From positions 232,721 through 296,720 of the forward strand of contig NZ_AULH01000008.1 of the NCBI RefSeq assembly GCF_000425185.1: DNA of 64,000 nucleotides, read 5' to 3'. The stretch is from Pleomorphomonas koreensis DSM 23070 (GTDB lineage: Bacteria > Pseudomonadota > Alphaproteobacteria > Rhizobiales > Pleomorphomonadaceae). A program made the position numbers and the translations under genes. The notes under the pieces are model-generated. The model worked only from the letters and a program-made list of their open reading frames with translations, was not told the DNA's origin and searched no databases. Of this stretch, positions 30,432-41,695 are shown one piece after another (position 1 is the stretch's first letter; each line of letters begins with the position of its first letter).

Positions 30432-31847
30432 CTAGAAGCCGCCGCCGGTCCTGAAGCCGCCGCCGCCCGAACCGCCGCCGGTGCCGAAACCGCCGCCGCC
30501 CCCGCCGCCCCAGGAGCCGCCGCCGCCCCACGGGCCGCCGCCGAAGTCGCCGCGCCGCCGGGATTCGCCGCGGCGGTAGCCGTCGCGGAAGGCGCCTTCC
30601 AGCACCGCCGCCGTGATGGCGCCGGAGATGATGCCGCCGATCAGGTTGCCGATGGTGTCGCCGTTGGAGAAGCTGCCGTTCGGCCGGTCGTAGCCGCGCT
30701 CGCGGAAGGTGTCGCGCGAATGCTCCAGCTCCGACCGCTTGTTCGCCATGTCGATCGAGGTGCGGCGCAGTTCCTCCGCCTGGGCATCGACGCGCACCAG
30801 GTCGCCCTGGATCTGGCGCAGCCGCTTGACGATGCGGTCGTCCTCCGGCGTCGGCGTCGCCTCGGCGCGGCGGATCAGCTCGACCATGTCGGCGCGGGAG
30901 AACGTGCCGGCGAGGTCGTCGATCGCTCCGCGCACCGCCGGGTCGCCGTTGTCGTCGAGCGCCGCCGCTGTTTCCTTGTCGATGCTGTCGACGTCGGAGC
31001 GGACGCGGGCGATGTCGGTCTCCACCTTGCCGAGCGCCCGGTCGGCCTCGGCCACCGCCGCCTCCAGCGGCACGATGCCGTCGGCTTCGAGCGCCGCCCG
31101 CTCGTGCGCCTGACGCGCCGCGACGGCGGCCGCCACATCGGCCTTCAGCCGCTCGGCATGCTCGGCGAGACGCAGCGGAATCTCGGTCAGCATGAAATAG
31201 TTGACGCGCGCCGCCTCATAGCCGGCGAGCCGCGCCACCTTGCCGTCGAGATAGCGGGCGAGCGGCCCGGCGCGGTAGGCGGAGGTGCCGTAGCCGCGCC
31301 GCCAGAGATACATGAACAGCCGGTCGGCCTCGTAGGGCTTGCCCTTGACGGCGCGGTCCTCCTCGGCCTGCCGCCGCTTGTCCTCGGCGGCGGCGGCCGT
31401 GGTCTCGGCCGCCTCGACGGCGGCGGAAAGGCGCTGCCAGTCGGCTTCCGTCCCGAGCCGCGCCTCGACGGCGTCGGTCTTCGCCTCCACGGCGGCGATC
31501 GCCGCGTCGCGCGCCTTCACCGCCGCCGCGCGCTTGTCCTCCAGCTCGGCGAGCTTGTTCGAGGCGCCCTCGCGGCCGGCCTTCAGTTCGTCGAGCCGGT
31601 CGCGGCGCTTGTCGAGGGCGGCGCGGGCCCGCCGCTCGACGCTGTCGAGTTCGCCCACCACCTCGTCGCGGGCGATGGCGTCGAGCCGGAGACGGGCCAG
31701 CGCCCGGAAGGCGTCGGCCTGCTCGGCCCTGAGGCGGTCGCCCTCGGCCTTGGTGTCGCCCAGCATGGCGACGAGGCGGTCCTCGTCGCGCCGGACCCCG
31801 AGGATCGCCCGTTCGATATCGTTGAGCGCCTGCTGCGCGGAAATCAT
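30432..31847 (-). CDS. Coiled-coil protein with Gly-rich C-terminus
   Basis: A 471-residue protein I cannot assign to a named family. Residues 1-165 and 230-370 are long charged helices rich in Ala, Glu, Lys and Arg (for example LDSVERRARAALDKRRDRLD), predicting extended coiled coils. Between them lies a conserved-looking globular part (YEADRLFMYLWRRGYGTSAY). Near residue 395 a short glycine-rich hydrophobic stretch (IGNLIGGIISGAITAAVLEG) could touch or cross the membrane. The last 60 residues are Gly/Trp/Phe/Arg low complexity. It is third in a tight same-strand cluster, 18 bp after the DUF6384-like gene. Confidence 0.8.
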   Translation of the reverse strand: MISAQQALNDIERAILGVRRDEDRLVAMLGDTKAEGDRLRAEQADAFRALARLRLDAIARDEVVGELDSVERRARAALDKRRDRLDELKAGREGASNKLAELEDKRAAAVKARDAAIAAVEAKTDAVEARLGTEADWQRLSAAVEAAETTAAAAEDKRRQAEEDRAVKGKPYEADRLFMYLWRRGYGTSAYRAGPLARYLDGKVARLAGYEAARVNYFMLTEIPLRLAEHAERLKADVAAAVAARQAHERAALEADGIVPLEAAVAEADRALGKVETDIARVRSDVDSIDKETAAALDDNGDPAVRGAIDDLAGTFSRADMVELIRRAEATPTPEDDRIVKRLRQIQGDLVRVDAQAEELRRTSIDMANKRSELEHSRDTFRERGYDRPNGSFSNGDTIGNLIGGIISGAITAAVLEGAFRDGYRRGESRRRGDFGGGPWGGGGSWGGGGGGGFGTGGGSGGGGFRTGGGF

Positions 31848-31865
31848 GTGCGTCCTCGAATTCGC

Positions 31866-32810
31866 TTACCAGCTGGTGATGGCGCCCGGCAGCACGTTCA
31901 TCTCGTAGACCGGCTCCAGGCTGCCGCGCGGCTTCTCGCCGAGGACGTTGTCCTCGACGATGCCGTCGTCGCTCTTGTCGGCGGCCACCTTGTCGTAGGT
32001 CGCCTTGGGCACGCGGACGCCCCACTTGTCGACCGTCTTGACGGCGCCGTCCTCCTCGCTCTTGACCGGCCGCTTGAGGACGTCGCCGGACGGCGTCACC
32101 GCCTCGACGATCAGATAGTAATTGCGGGCCTGGGTGTTGACGTCGGGCACCCGGAAGACGCCGGTCCGCTCGCCCGGCCGCGACACGATGCGCAGCTCGT
32201 AGGTCTCGGCGAGCCTCGCCCGGAGATCGGCGAGCGCCGCCACCGCCGTGCGCGCCGCGCCGGCGTCGCCGGCGGCGATCGCCGCGCGGGCGGCGGCCAC
32301 CCGCGCCGTGGCTTCCGCCTGGGCGTCGGAGGTCAGCGCCTCGGCGGCGAGCGCCTTTTCCGCCGCGTCGACGCTGGCCGGCAGCGTCTCGGTCATCTCG
32401 ATCCGCGCCGTCTCGACGGCCCGCTCGGCGGAGGCCGTACGCCACCAGGCGACGCCGCCGAGCAGGGCGATGGCGAGAACCGCCGCCGCCGCCACCTTGC
32501 CGACCATGGCCCGCTCCACCCAGAGGAGCGCCATGGTGCGGTTGAACGACGGCGGAGCCGGGTCGTAGGTGAAGCGGCTTTCCTTCAGCGCCTTGATGCC
32601 GTCGTCGAGGATGCGGTCGGAGACCTTCAGCCCCTGCCCTTCGTAGAGCGCCCGGAGGCGCTCCTTCAGCGTCGCGTCGCGGCTGTCCTCGCCGAGCACC
32701 TTCTCGACCACGCCTTCCTGGTGACGGAGCGTGTCGACCACGTCCATCGCCAGCATCAGTTCGTCGAGCTTGGGGGCGGCGCCGCCGCCGCCCGCTGCGA
32801 TGTCAGCCAT
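31866..32810 (-). CDS. DUF6384-like single-span membrane protein
   Basis: A 314-residue protein. The N-terminal cytoplasmic part contains LDELMLAMDVVDTLRHQEG and a helical region up to a single membrane span at about residues 104-125 (VAAAAVLAIALLGGVAWW). The C-terminal part begins with an Ala-rich helix and ends in a beta-rich segment (IVSRPGERTGVFRVPDVN, YYLIVEAVTPSG). The overall layout matches what I recall of the uncharacterised DUF6384 family; this assignment is from memory. Its start overlaps the stop of the upstream gene by 8 bp, so the products are made together. Confidence 0.75.
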   Translation of the reverse strand: MADIAAGGGGAAPKLDELMLAMDVVDTLRHQEGVVEKVLGEDSRDATLKERLRALYEGQGLKVSDRILDDGIKALKESRFTYDPAPPSFNRTMALLWVERAMVGKVAAAAVLAIALLGGVAWWRTASAERAVETARIEMTETLPASVDAAEKALAAEALTSDAQAEATARVAAARAAIAAGDAGAARTAVAALADLRARLAETYELRIVSRPGERTGVFRVPDVNTQARNYYLIVEAVTPSGDVLKRPVKSEEDGAVKTVDKWGVRVPKATYDKVAADKSDDGIVEDNVLGEKPRGSLEPVYEMNVLPGAITSW

Positions 32811-33984
32811 TCAGCACCAGCGCGTTGCCCTGCTCGGCAAGGCGGGCGATCCGCCGCTTGCCGTCCTCGACGGCGGCGCGGATCTCCTCGGAGTTGCGGG
32901 TGGCGAGCGTCCGCATCTCGGCGATGATCTCGGTCGAGCGCTCCTGGTAGTTGACGACGCTGTCGACCAGCTTCTTCACCGCGTCGGCGCGCACCGTCGG
33001 GCCGTAGCCGGCCTTCAGCGCCTCCTCCTGCACCTTGCCGCCGATGTCGGCCAGCACTTCCAGCGACTTCGACACGCCGTCCTTCATGGCGTTCAGCGTC
33101 TGCGTCGATTCGTGCAGGCCGAAGATGCCGGTGAACGACGCCTTCAGCGCCGTCAGAACAGATTCGTTGGTGGTGAAGAAGGAGACCGACTGCTGGTAGA
33201 CGCGCTCCTTGGCGGAGGTGGTCTGCATCAGCCGCGCCATGATCACCTCGGAGGTGTTGTAGCCGATGGTGAGGTTGTCGGCGAGGTCCTTGGCCACCTG
33301 GTAGCGGCCTTCCTCGTTCTGCATGACGCGGAGCTTCTCGTCGCGGATCAGCTCCAGCCTGGCCCGCTCGGCGGCCTCCGTGCCGGCGTAGCCGGCCACC
33401 GCCTGCGAGGCCGCGCCGAGGTCGTCCTTGGCGGCGGCGAGCTTCACCTCGGCCGCCTTCAGCACTTCGAGGGCGGCCACCTCGGCCTGCTTCAGGGCGC
33501 CGCGGAAGTCGCGATAGGCTTCGAGGATGACCTGCTCGCGCTCGATGTTGGCCTTGGTGTCCTTGGCCACCTCGATATAGGTGTCGCGGATGCCGTCGAA
33601 GCGGCTGGCGATGTCGCCGCGCGAGATCTTCATCCAGGCGTTGGTCGCCCGCTCGAACAGGTCGAGCTTGCCGTCGGAGATCTGGTCGACCATCGCCTTG
33701 GCGTCGTCGCGGATCGAGTTGAAGCCTTGGGTGATCTTCTCATAGCGCTCGCCGATCGACATCTCCGAGATCTGCTCGCGCACCACCTCGTTGAAGACGC
33801 TCATCTGGCTGAGCGTGCGGGTGATGACGGCGATCCGGTCGGGGTCGAGGTCGGTGATCTTCTCAAGAAGGCCGACGATCGGCGCCTCCTCGGTCCGGGT
33901 CGGCAGGAGGCCGAGGTCGCGCAACCCGCCCATCGCCTTGTCGAGATACTGCATGGGCGTCTTCACAATGTCGGTCGTGGTCAA
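32803..33984 (-). CDS. Helical cell-surface-protein-like / TelA-like protein
   Basis: A 393-residue, almost entirely helical protein with no signal peptide. Segments such as MSIGERYEKITQGFNSIRDD, IEREQVILEAYRDFRGALKQ and a C-terminal VQEEALKAGYGPTVRADAVK followed by a Y-x-E-R-S..I..M pattern recall the helical TelA (toxic-anion resistance) family, though below what I would call proof. Similar rhizobial proteins are named cell surface protein without experimental basis. Start is taken as TTG at 33984, since GGGGGGAGA lies six bases upstream and no ATG fits better. It heads the three-gene cluster ending at 30432. Confidence 0.75.
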   Translation of the reverse strand: MTTTDIVKTPMQYLDKAMGGLRDLGLLPTRTEEAPIVGLLEKITDLDPDRIAVITRTLSQMSVFNEVVREQISEMSIGERYEKITQGFNSIRDDAKAMVDQISDGKLDLFERATNAWMKISRGDIASRFDGIRDTYIEVAKDTKANIEREQVILEAYRDFRGALKQAEVAALEVLKAAEVKLAAAKDDLGAASQAVAGYAGTEAAERARLELIRDEKLRVMQNEEGRYQVAKDLADNLTIGYNTSEVIMARLMQTTSAKERVYQQSVSFFTTNESVLTALKASFTGIFGLHESTQTLNAMKDGVSKSLEVLADIGGKVQEEALKAGYGPTVRADAVKKLVDSVVNYQERSTEIIAEMRTLATRNSEEIRAAVEDGKRRIARLAEQGNALVLNG

Positions 33985-34087
33985 AGGCGTCTCCCCCCAG
34001 TCACCGGAGCGCGGATGAACGTCCGCGGTGCGTCGCGGAAAATGTAGTATGCCCGCGCAAAGCCGCAAGCAGACGTTCAGCGAAAAT

Positions 34088-34945
34088 TCACCCTGCGAAC
34101 ACCGCCTCCAGCGCGCCGCGCATCACCTTGGCGTCGGGCTCGCGGCCGGTCCACAGGCGGATGCCGACGACGCCCTGGTTGACCAGCATGCCGAGCCCGT
34201 CGAGCGTCCGGGCGCCGCGCGCCTCGGCCGCCTTCAGGAAGGCGGTATGGGGCGGATTGGGGATGACGTCGGCCACCACCATCCCCGGCCGGATTGAGGC
34301 GAAATCGACGGCCGGCCGGTCGTCGACGCCCGGGAACAGGCCGATCGACGTGGCGTTGATCAGCACGTCGGTGTCCGGGGGAATGGCGTAATCGCCCGTC
34401 CAGGGCACGAACAAGGTGTCGGCGGCGGTATTGGCGGCCACCAGCTGAACCACCGCCTTGCCGCGCGCCGCGTCGCGGTTGACGATGGTGATCGACGCCG
34501 CGCCGGCCAGTGCCGTCTCGACGGCCACCGCCCGCGACGCACCACCTGCGCCCAGCACCACGACGTGCTTGCCCTTCGGGTCGACCACCTCCCTGAGCGA
34601 GGCGAGGAAGCCCTTGCCGTCGGTGTTCTCGCCGATCAGCCGGCCGTCGTCGTTGATGACGCAGTTGACGGCGCCGATGATCTCGGCCGACGGCGCCAGT
34701 TCGTCGATGAAGTCGATCACCGCCACCTTGTGCGGCAGCGAGCAGTTGAAGCCGCGCCAGCCCATGGCGCGGGCGCCGCGCACGGCGTCGCCGAGGTCGG
34801 CCGGCGCCACGTCGCAATTGATGTAGCGGGCATCGAGGCCCATCGCCCGATAGGCCGCCTCGACCATGACGACCGTCGGATTCTCGGCGACCGGCGTCGC
34901 GAAACAACCGGTGAGAAGGCTGAGGAAATCGAGCTTGGCGGCCAT
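34088..34945 (-). CDS. AroE-like shikimate/quinate dehydrogenase-family protein
   Basis: A 285-residue protein of the shikimate dehydrogenase fold. The catalytic Lys (LPHKVAV) and Asp (ENTDGKGFL) and the NADP loop VVLGAGGASRA are present. However, the shikimate-binding N-terminal motif, normally P(I/V)xHSxSP with two serines, reads TGCFATPVAENPT, with both serines missing. It is therefore probably a paralogue acting on another substrate. It sits in the insertion between lpdA and lipA, not in an aromatic operon. A GAGGAGG ribosome site precedes the ATG at 34945. Confidence 0.85.
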   Translation of the reverse strand: MAAKLDFLSLLTGCFATPVAENPTVVMVEAAYRAMGLDARYINCDVAPADLGDAVRGARAMGWRGFNCSLPHKVAVIDFIDELAPSAEIIGAVNCVINDDGRLIGENTDGKGFLASLREVVDPKGKHVVVLGAGGASRAVAVETALAGAASITIVNRDAARGKAVVQLVAANTAADTLFVPWTGDYAIPPDTDVLINATSIGLFPGVDDRPAVDFASIRPGMVVADVIPNPPHTAFLKAAEARGARTLDGLGMLVNQGVVGIRLWTGREPDAKVMRGALEAVFAG

Positions 34946-35080
34946 CGCATCATCCTCCTCGGGGCGCGGGCCGGTGTGCCCGCCCTGGCTGAAGGCGATC
35001 TTACCCCAGCCAAGCCCTGTTGAAAATGCTAACCTTTTGGCGCCTTGACCAAAGAGACGCCGTTGGCGGCCATCGCCTCG

Positions 35081-35329
35081 TCATGTCACCAGCTTGGCCA
35101 GGAAGACGAAGATGATCGCGCCGATGGTGGCAACCACGACCTCGTGCAGGAAGGGATTGCCGATGGACAGCGTGATGCCCGTCCAATTCAGCACCAGCCC
35201 GCCGACGAACGAGCCGATCAGGCCGGAGACGAGGTAGCGGATCAGCCCGCCGCCGCCCGTCACGAAACTGGCCAGCCAGCCGGCGATCAGGCCGATGGCG
35301 CCCCAGACCAGAAAGGCATGTCCCTGCAT
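35081..35329 (-). CDS. GlsB/YeaQ/YmgE family membrane protein
   Basis: An 82-residue protein with three hydrophobic spans: FLVWGAIGLIAGWLASFV, LIRYLVSGLIGSFVGGLVL and EVVVATIGAIIFVFLAKLV. Same family as the gene at 27285 but clearly diverged. In Rhizobiales a member of this family is commonly found beside lpdA and lipA, so this is probably the ancestral copy. GGGAGA precedes the ATG. Molecular role unknown. Confidence 0.88.
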   Translation of the reverse strand: MQGHAFLVWGAIGLIAGWLASFVTGGGGLIRYLVSGLIGSFVGGLVLNWTGITLSIGNPFLHEVVVATIGAIIFVFLAKLVT

Positions 35330-35347
35330 CGGCGTGTCTCCCGCTAG

Positions 35348-35392
35348 AGCATCATGCTATCGAAGTGAAACAACGATCGAAAAGATGATGCT
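35348..35392. repeat. Palindromic intergenic element
   Basis: AGCATCAT (35348-35355) / ATGATGCT (35385-35392) with an imperfectly paired interior (TATCGA...TCGA). The form is that of short palindromic elements scattered between genes in Rhizobiales. It lies between lpdA and the GlsB gene. Confidence 0.55.
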
Positions 35393-35459
35393 TCCAAAAT
35401 AAGGCCAAGGAGCGCCGATCTGATCGAGGCGGATCGAACGGCGCTTCAGAAACAGTGAA

Positions 35460-35480
35460 GCCGGCGGGATCGCCGCCGGC
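35460..35480 (-). terminator. Hairpin terminator after lpdA
   Basis: Perfect 8-bp stem GCCGGCGG / CCGCCGGC with a 5-base loop, 27 bp beyond the lpdA stop; on the minus strand it is followed by TTCACTGTTTC, a modest T-rich tail. Confidence 0.6.
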
Positions 35481-35506
35481 CTCCGCGCCGAATCGCGATT
35501 GGCGTC

Positions 35507-36919
<1,413 letters not shown>

Positions 36920-37029
36920 GGGTCTCTGCCTTCAACCTGGGTTCGACGCGGGCCGAGCCTCGCGCCGGAAGCAGGCGGCGCCGGTCCTGCCGGCGGCCGC
37001 CTCCCGAAACGCACGACGGATCAGCCCCG

Positions 37030-38400
37030 TCACACCAGCATCGACATCGGCTTCTCGACGAAGCCCTTGAACGCCCGGAGCAGTTCGGCACCGAGCGCGC
37101 CGTCGACGGCGCGGTGGTCGGTGGAGAGCGTGACGCTCATCACCGTGGCCACGGCAAGCTGGCCGCCCTTCACCACCGCCCGCTGCTCGCCGGCGCCGAC
37201 GGCGAGGATCGTCGCGTGCGGCGGGTTGATGACGGCGGCGAAGTCCTTGACGCCGAACATGCCGAGGTTGCTGACCGAGGTGGTGCCGCCCTGGTATTCC
37301 TCCGGCTTCAGCTTGCGGTCCTTGGCGCGCTTGGCCAGATCCTTCACCTCGTTGGAAATCGCCGACAGCGTCTTCTCCTCGGCCCGCCGGACGATCGGCG
37401 TGATCAGGCCGCCGGGGATCGACACGGCGACGCCGACGTCGGCGTGCTTGTGCTTGAGCATGCCGCCGTCGGTCCAGGAGACGTGGGCGTCCGGCACCGC
37501 CTTCAGCGCCAGGGCGTAAGCCTTGATCACCATGTCGTTGACCGACACCTTGTAGGCCGGCTTGCCGTCGGTGGCCGGCGCGGCGTCGTTGATCTGCTGG
37601 CGCAGGGCGAGCAGCGCGTCGATCTCCACGTCGACGGTGACGTAGAAATGCGGCACCGTCTGCTTGGACTCGGTGAGCCGGCGGGCGATGGTCTTGCGCA
37701 TGCCATCGTGCGGGATCAGCTCGTAGCTGTCGGGGTCGAACAGCTTCAGCGTCATCTCGTCGCTCGGACCGGCCGGCTTGGGTGCCGGCGCGGCGGCGGG
37801 AGCGGCCTGCTGATCGGGCGCCGGCTTCGGCGCCGCCTCGGCCGCCTCGACGTCGCGCAGGATGATGCGGCCCTTCGGCCCCGAGCCCTTGACCGACTTG
37901 AGGTCGAGCCCCTTCTCCTTGGCGACGCGGCGGGCCAGCGGGGAAGCGAAAATGCGTTCGCCCTCGCCTGCCTTCGGCGCCTCGGCCTTCGCCGGCTCCG
38001 CCTTGGGGGCCTCGGCCTTGGGCGCTTCCGCTTTCGGCGCTTCCGACTTCGGAGCTTCCTGCTTCGGGGCTTCCGCCTTCGGGGCTTCCTCCGCCTTCTT
38101 GGCCTCGGCCTTCGGAGCCGCGCCTTCGCCGGCCGCCGCGGCGGCTTCGACGTCCTCGCCCTCTTCGGCCAGGATGGCGATCACCGCGTTGACCGGCACG
38201 TCGGCGGCGCCCTCGGCCACCACCAGCTTGGCCACCGTGCCCTCGTCGACCGCCTCGACCTCCATGGTCGCCTTGTCGGTCTCGATCTCGGCGAGCACCA
38301 TGCCGGATTTGACGGCGTCGCCCACCTTGACGTTCCACTTGGTCAGGTTGCCCGTCTCCATGGTCGGAGAGAGCGCCGGCATCAGGATCTTGATCGGCAT
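37030..38400 (-). CDS. pdhC: Pyruvate dehydrogenase E2, dihydrolipoamide acetyltransferase
   Basis: Core subunit transferring acetyl groups to CoA. The 456-residue protein has one N-terminal lipoyl domain (lipoyl-lysine in [13 protein letters not shown]), a very repetitive Ala/Pro/Lys/Glu linker (KAEAPKAEAPK-type repeats, about residues 95-140), a peripheral-subunit-binding domain (FASPLARRVAKEKGLDL) and the catalytic domain ending with the His/Asp active site (STDHRAVDGALGAELL). It is 11 bp after pdhB. The linker length could vary by slippage. Confidence 0.96.
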   Translation of the reverse strand: MPIKILMPALSPTMETGNLTKWNVKVGDAVKSGMVLAEIETDKATMEVEAVDEGTVAKLVVAEGAADVPVNAVIAILAEEGEDVEAAAAAGEGAAPKAEAKKAEEAPKAEAPKQEAPKSEAPKAEAPKAEAPKAEPAKAEAPKAGEGERIFASPLARRVAKEKGLDLKSVKGSGPKGRIILRDVEAAEAAPKPAPDQQAAPAAAPAPKPAGPSDEMTLKLFDPDSYELIPHDGMRKTIARRLTESKQTVPHFYVTVDVEIDALLALRQQINDAAPATDGKPAYKVSVNDMVIKAYALALKAVPDAHVSWTDGGMLKHKHADVGVAVSIPGGLITPIVRRAEEKTLSAISNEVKDLAKRAKDRKLKPEEYQGGTTSVSNLGMFGVKDFAAVINPPHATILAVGAGEQRAVVKGGQLAVATVMSVTLSTDHRAVDGALGAELLRAFKGFVEKPMSMLV

Positions 38401-38411
38401 TTCAGCTCTCC

Positions 38412-39827
<1,416 letters not shown>

Positions 39828-39848
39828 TTTCAAAACCTCTCGGCGCTG

Positions 39849-40919
39849 TCAGCGAAGGATGTCGGTCCAAAGTTCGGACGGGTCCGGCTCGGCGTCGGCC
39901 GAGGCGAAGTCGGCCGCCTCGGTGACGACGGCGCGCACCTGCTTGTCGATCTCCTTGAGATCGTCCTCGCTGGCCCAGCCCTTCTCGACGAGGCGTTTCC
40001 TGACCTGCTCGATCGGATCGCGCTCGTCGCGCATCTTCTGCACTTCGTCCTTGCTGCGGTACTTGGCCGGGTCGGACATCGAATGGCCGCGATAGCGATA
40101 GGTCTGCATCTCCAGGATATAGGGACCGTTGCCGGAGCGCGCCCATTCGACGGCCCGGTCGGCCGCCGCCTTGACGGCGCGGACGTCCATGCCGTCCACC
40201 TGCTCGCCGCGGATGTTGAAGCTCTCGCCGCGCTTGGCGAAGTCGGTCTGCGCCGACGAGCGGCTGACCGAGGTGCCCATGGCATAGCGATTGTTCTCGA
40301 TGACGAAGATCACCGGCAGCTTCCAGAGTTCGGCCATGTTGAAGGTCTCGTAGACCTGGCCCTGGTTGGCGGCGCCGTCGCCGAAATAGACCACCGACAC
40401 GTTGTCGGTGCCGCGATACTTGTCGGCGAAGGCGAGGCCGGCGCCGATCGGCACCTGGGCGCCGACGATGCCGTGACCGCCGAAGAACTGCTTCTCGCGG
40501 CTGAACATGTGCATCGAGCCGCCCTTGCCGCGCGAGTAGCCGCCCTGGCGGCCGGTCAGCTCGGCCATGACGCCCTTGGGGTCCATGCCGCAGGCCAGCA
40601 TGTGGCCGTGGTCACGATAGGAAGTGGTAACCTGGTCCTCGCCGTCGCGCAGCGCCTTCTGGATGCCGACGACCACCGCCTCCTGGCCGATGTAGAGGTG
40701 GCAGAAGCCACCGATCAGCCCCATGCCGTAGAGCTGGCCGGCCTTCTCCTCGAAGCGGCGGATCAGCAGCATGTCGTGGTAGGCCTTGAGTTCGTCGTCC
40801 TTGTCGAACTCGGCCACCTGGTAGTTGACGGCGGGATTGGCGGACTTGCCGGACTTCTGCGTCCTGGAGGGCGCGGCCGAAGCGCGGCTGCGCTTCTCGG
40901 TCGCCGGTCGAACAGCCAT
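39849..40919 (-). CDS. pdhA: Pyruvate dehydrogenase E1 alpha
   Basis: Thiamine-diphosphate-binding subunit of E1. The 356-residue protein has an Ala/Ser-rich N-terminal extension of about 35 residues, then YHDMLLIRRFEEKAGQLYG. The ThDP motif starts at VVYFGDGAANQG and ends with NN (VIENNRYAMG), and the phosphorylation-loop-like YRYRGHSMSDPAKYR follows. GAGGAACGCATA precedes the ATG. It heads the pdhABC-lpdA run and lies downstream of ftsB, as in other Rhizobiales. Confidence 0.96.
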   Translation of the reverse strand: MAVRPATEKRSRASAAPSRTQKSGKSANPAVNYQVAEFDKDDELKAYHDMLLIRRFEEKAGQLYGMGLIGGFCHLYIGQEAVVVGIQKALRDGEDQVTTSYRDHGHMLACGMDPKGVMAELTGRQGGYSRGKGGSMHMFSREKQFFGGHGIVGAQVPIGAGLAFADKYRGTDNVSVVYFGDGAANQGQVYETFNMAELWKLPVIFVIENNRYAMGTSVSRSSAQTDFAKRGESFNIRGEQVDGMDVRAVKAAADRAVEWARSGNGPYILEMQTYRYRGHSMSDPAKYRSKDEVQKMRDERDPIEQVRKRLVEKGWASEDDLKEIDKQVRAVVTEAADFASADAEPDPSELWTDILR

Positions 40920-41079
40920 TATGCGTTCCTCCCCGATCGGGATTATTTCGTAGAGGCGCCGACGGAACCCCTTTCCTCCGAGCAAGTCAAGGTTTCCTCC
41001 GCATGTCAATCATGCGAAAGCCGCATCGCTGGACGGGGGATTAACTAAATTCAAGTTAATTCAAAAAAATAAAGTCAAG

Positions 41080-41418
41080 TCAATTGCTTTTGGCCTGCGC
41101 CAGCTTGTCGAAATCCATGATCACCACTTCGTTGGGATTGACCACGGACAGCTGGACGCGGGCGCGTTCGTCGACCATGTCCTGATCGAGGCTGGCCGGG
41201 CGCAGCAGCTTGACGCGCGCTTCCAGCGCCGTCTTCTCGGCATTGAGGCGGGCAAGCTCGGCGTCGAGTTCCTGGGTGCGGCTCTCGAAACGGGCACGGC
41301 CGACCATGCCGTATTCGCCGTTGACGGCGTGATAGCCGAAATAGCCGAGGAACACCGCCGTCACGGCGGGGAGGATCAGGCGGCGGAGCCACGACGGACG
41401 ATATTGGCGGGTGATCAT
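41080..41418 (-). CDS. ftsB: Septum formation initiator FtsB
   Basis: Small bitopic division protein that acts with FtsL and FtsQ. The 112-residue protein has a short basic N-terminus, one membrane span at about residues 13-31 (LILPAVTAVFLGYFGYHAV), and a coiled coil (SRTQELDAELARLNAEKTAL) followed by the conserved region leading to LDQDMVDERARVQL. Gene order ftsB-pdhA is standard in the order. Between it and pdhA lies an AT-rich 160 bp with the likely pdh promoter (TTGACT boxes near 41070). Confidence 0.9.
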   Translation of the reverse strand: MITRQYRPSWLRRLILPAVTAVFLGYFGYHAVNGEYGMVGRARFESRTQELDAELARLNAEKTALEARVKLLRPASLDQDMVDERARVQLSVVNPNEVVIMDFDKLAQAKSN

Positions 41419-41695
41419 ACGCAACGAACTCACGCGGATGCAGCGGAAACGTCCTGTTGCCGCGCCGTCTACACTGGACCAACGTGGTAAAGGGAGGGTG
41501 AACGGCCGCCTCAGCGGCGCGAGACGCCCCCCCCGGCGCCGCGCAATAGATAAAAGGTGGCAATCCGCGAAACCGGCCCCGATCACGACATTGTGTCAGG
41601 ACAGTCGCTGCCGCGAGGGGCGGCAGGAGCCGTCAAACCGCCACGAAAACCGGCGATGGATGCGAGGAAGGGGAGGATCGGGGGAGGATTAAGGG

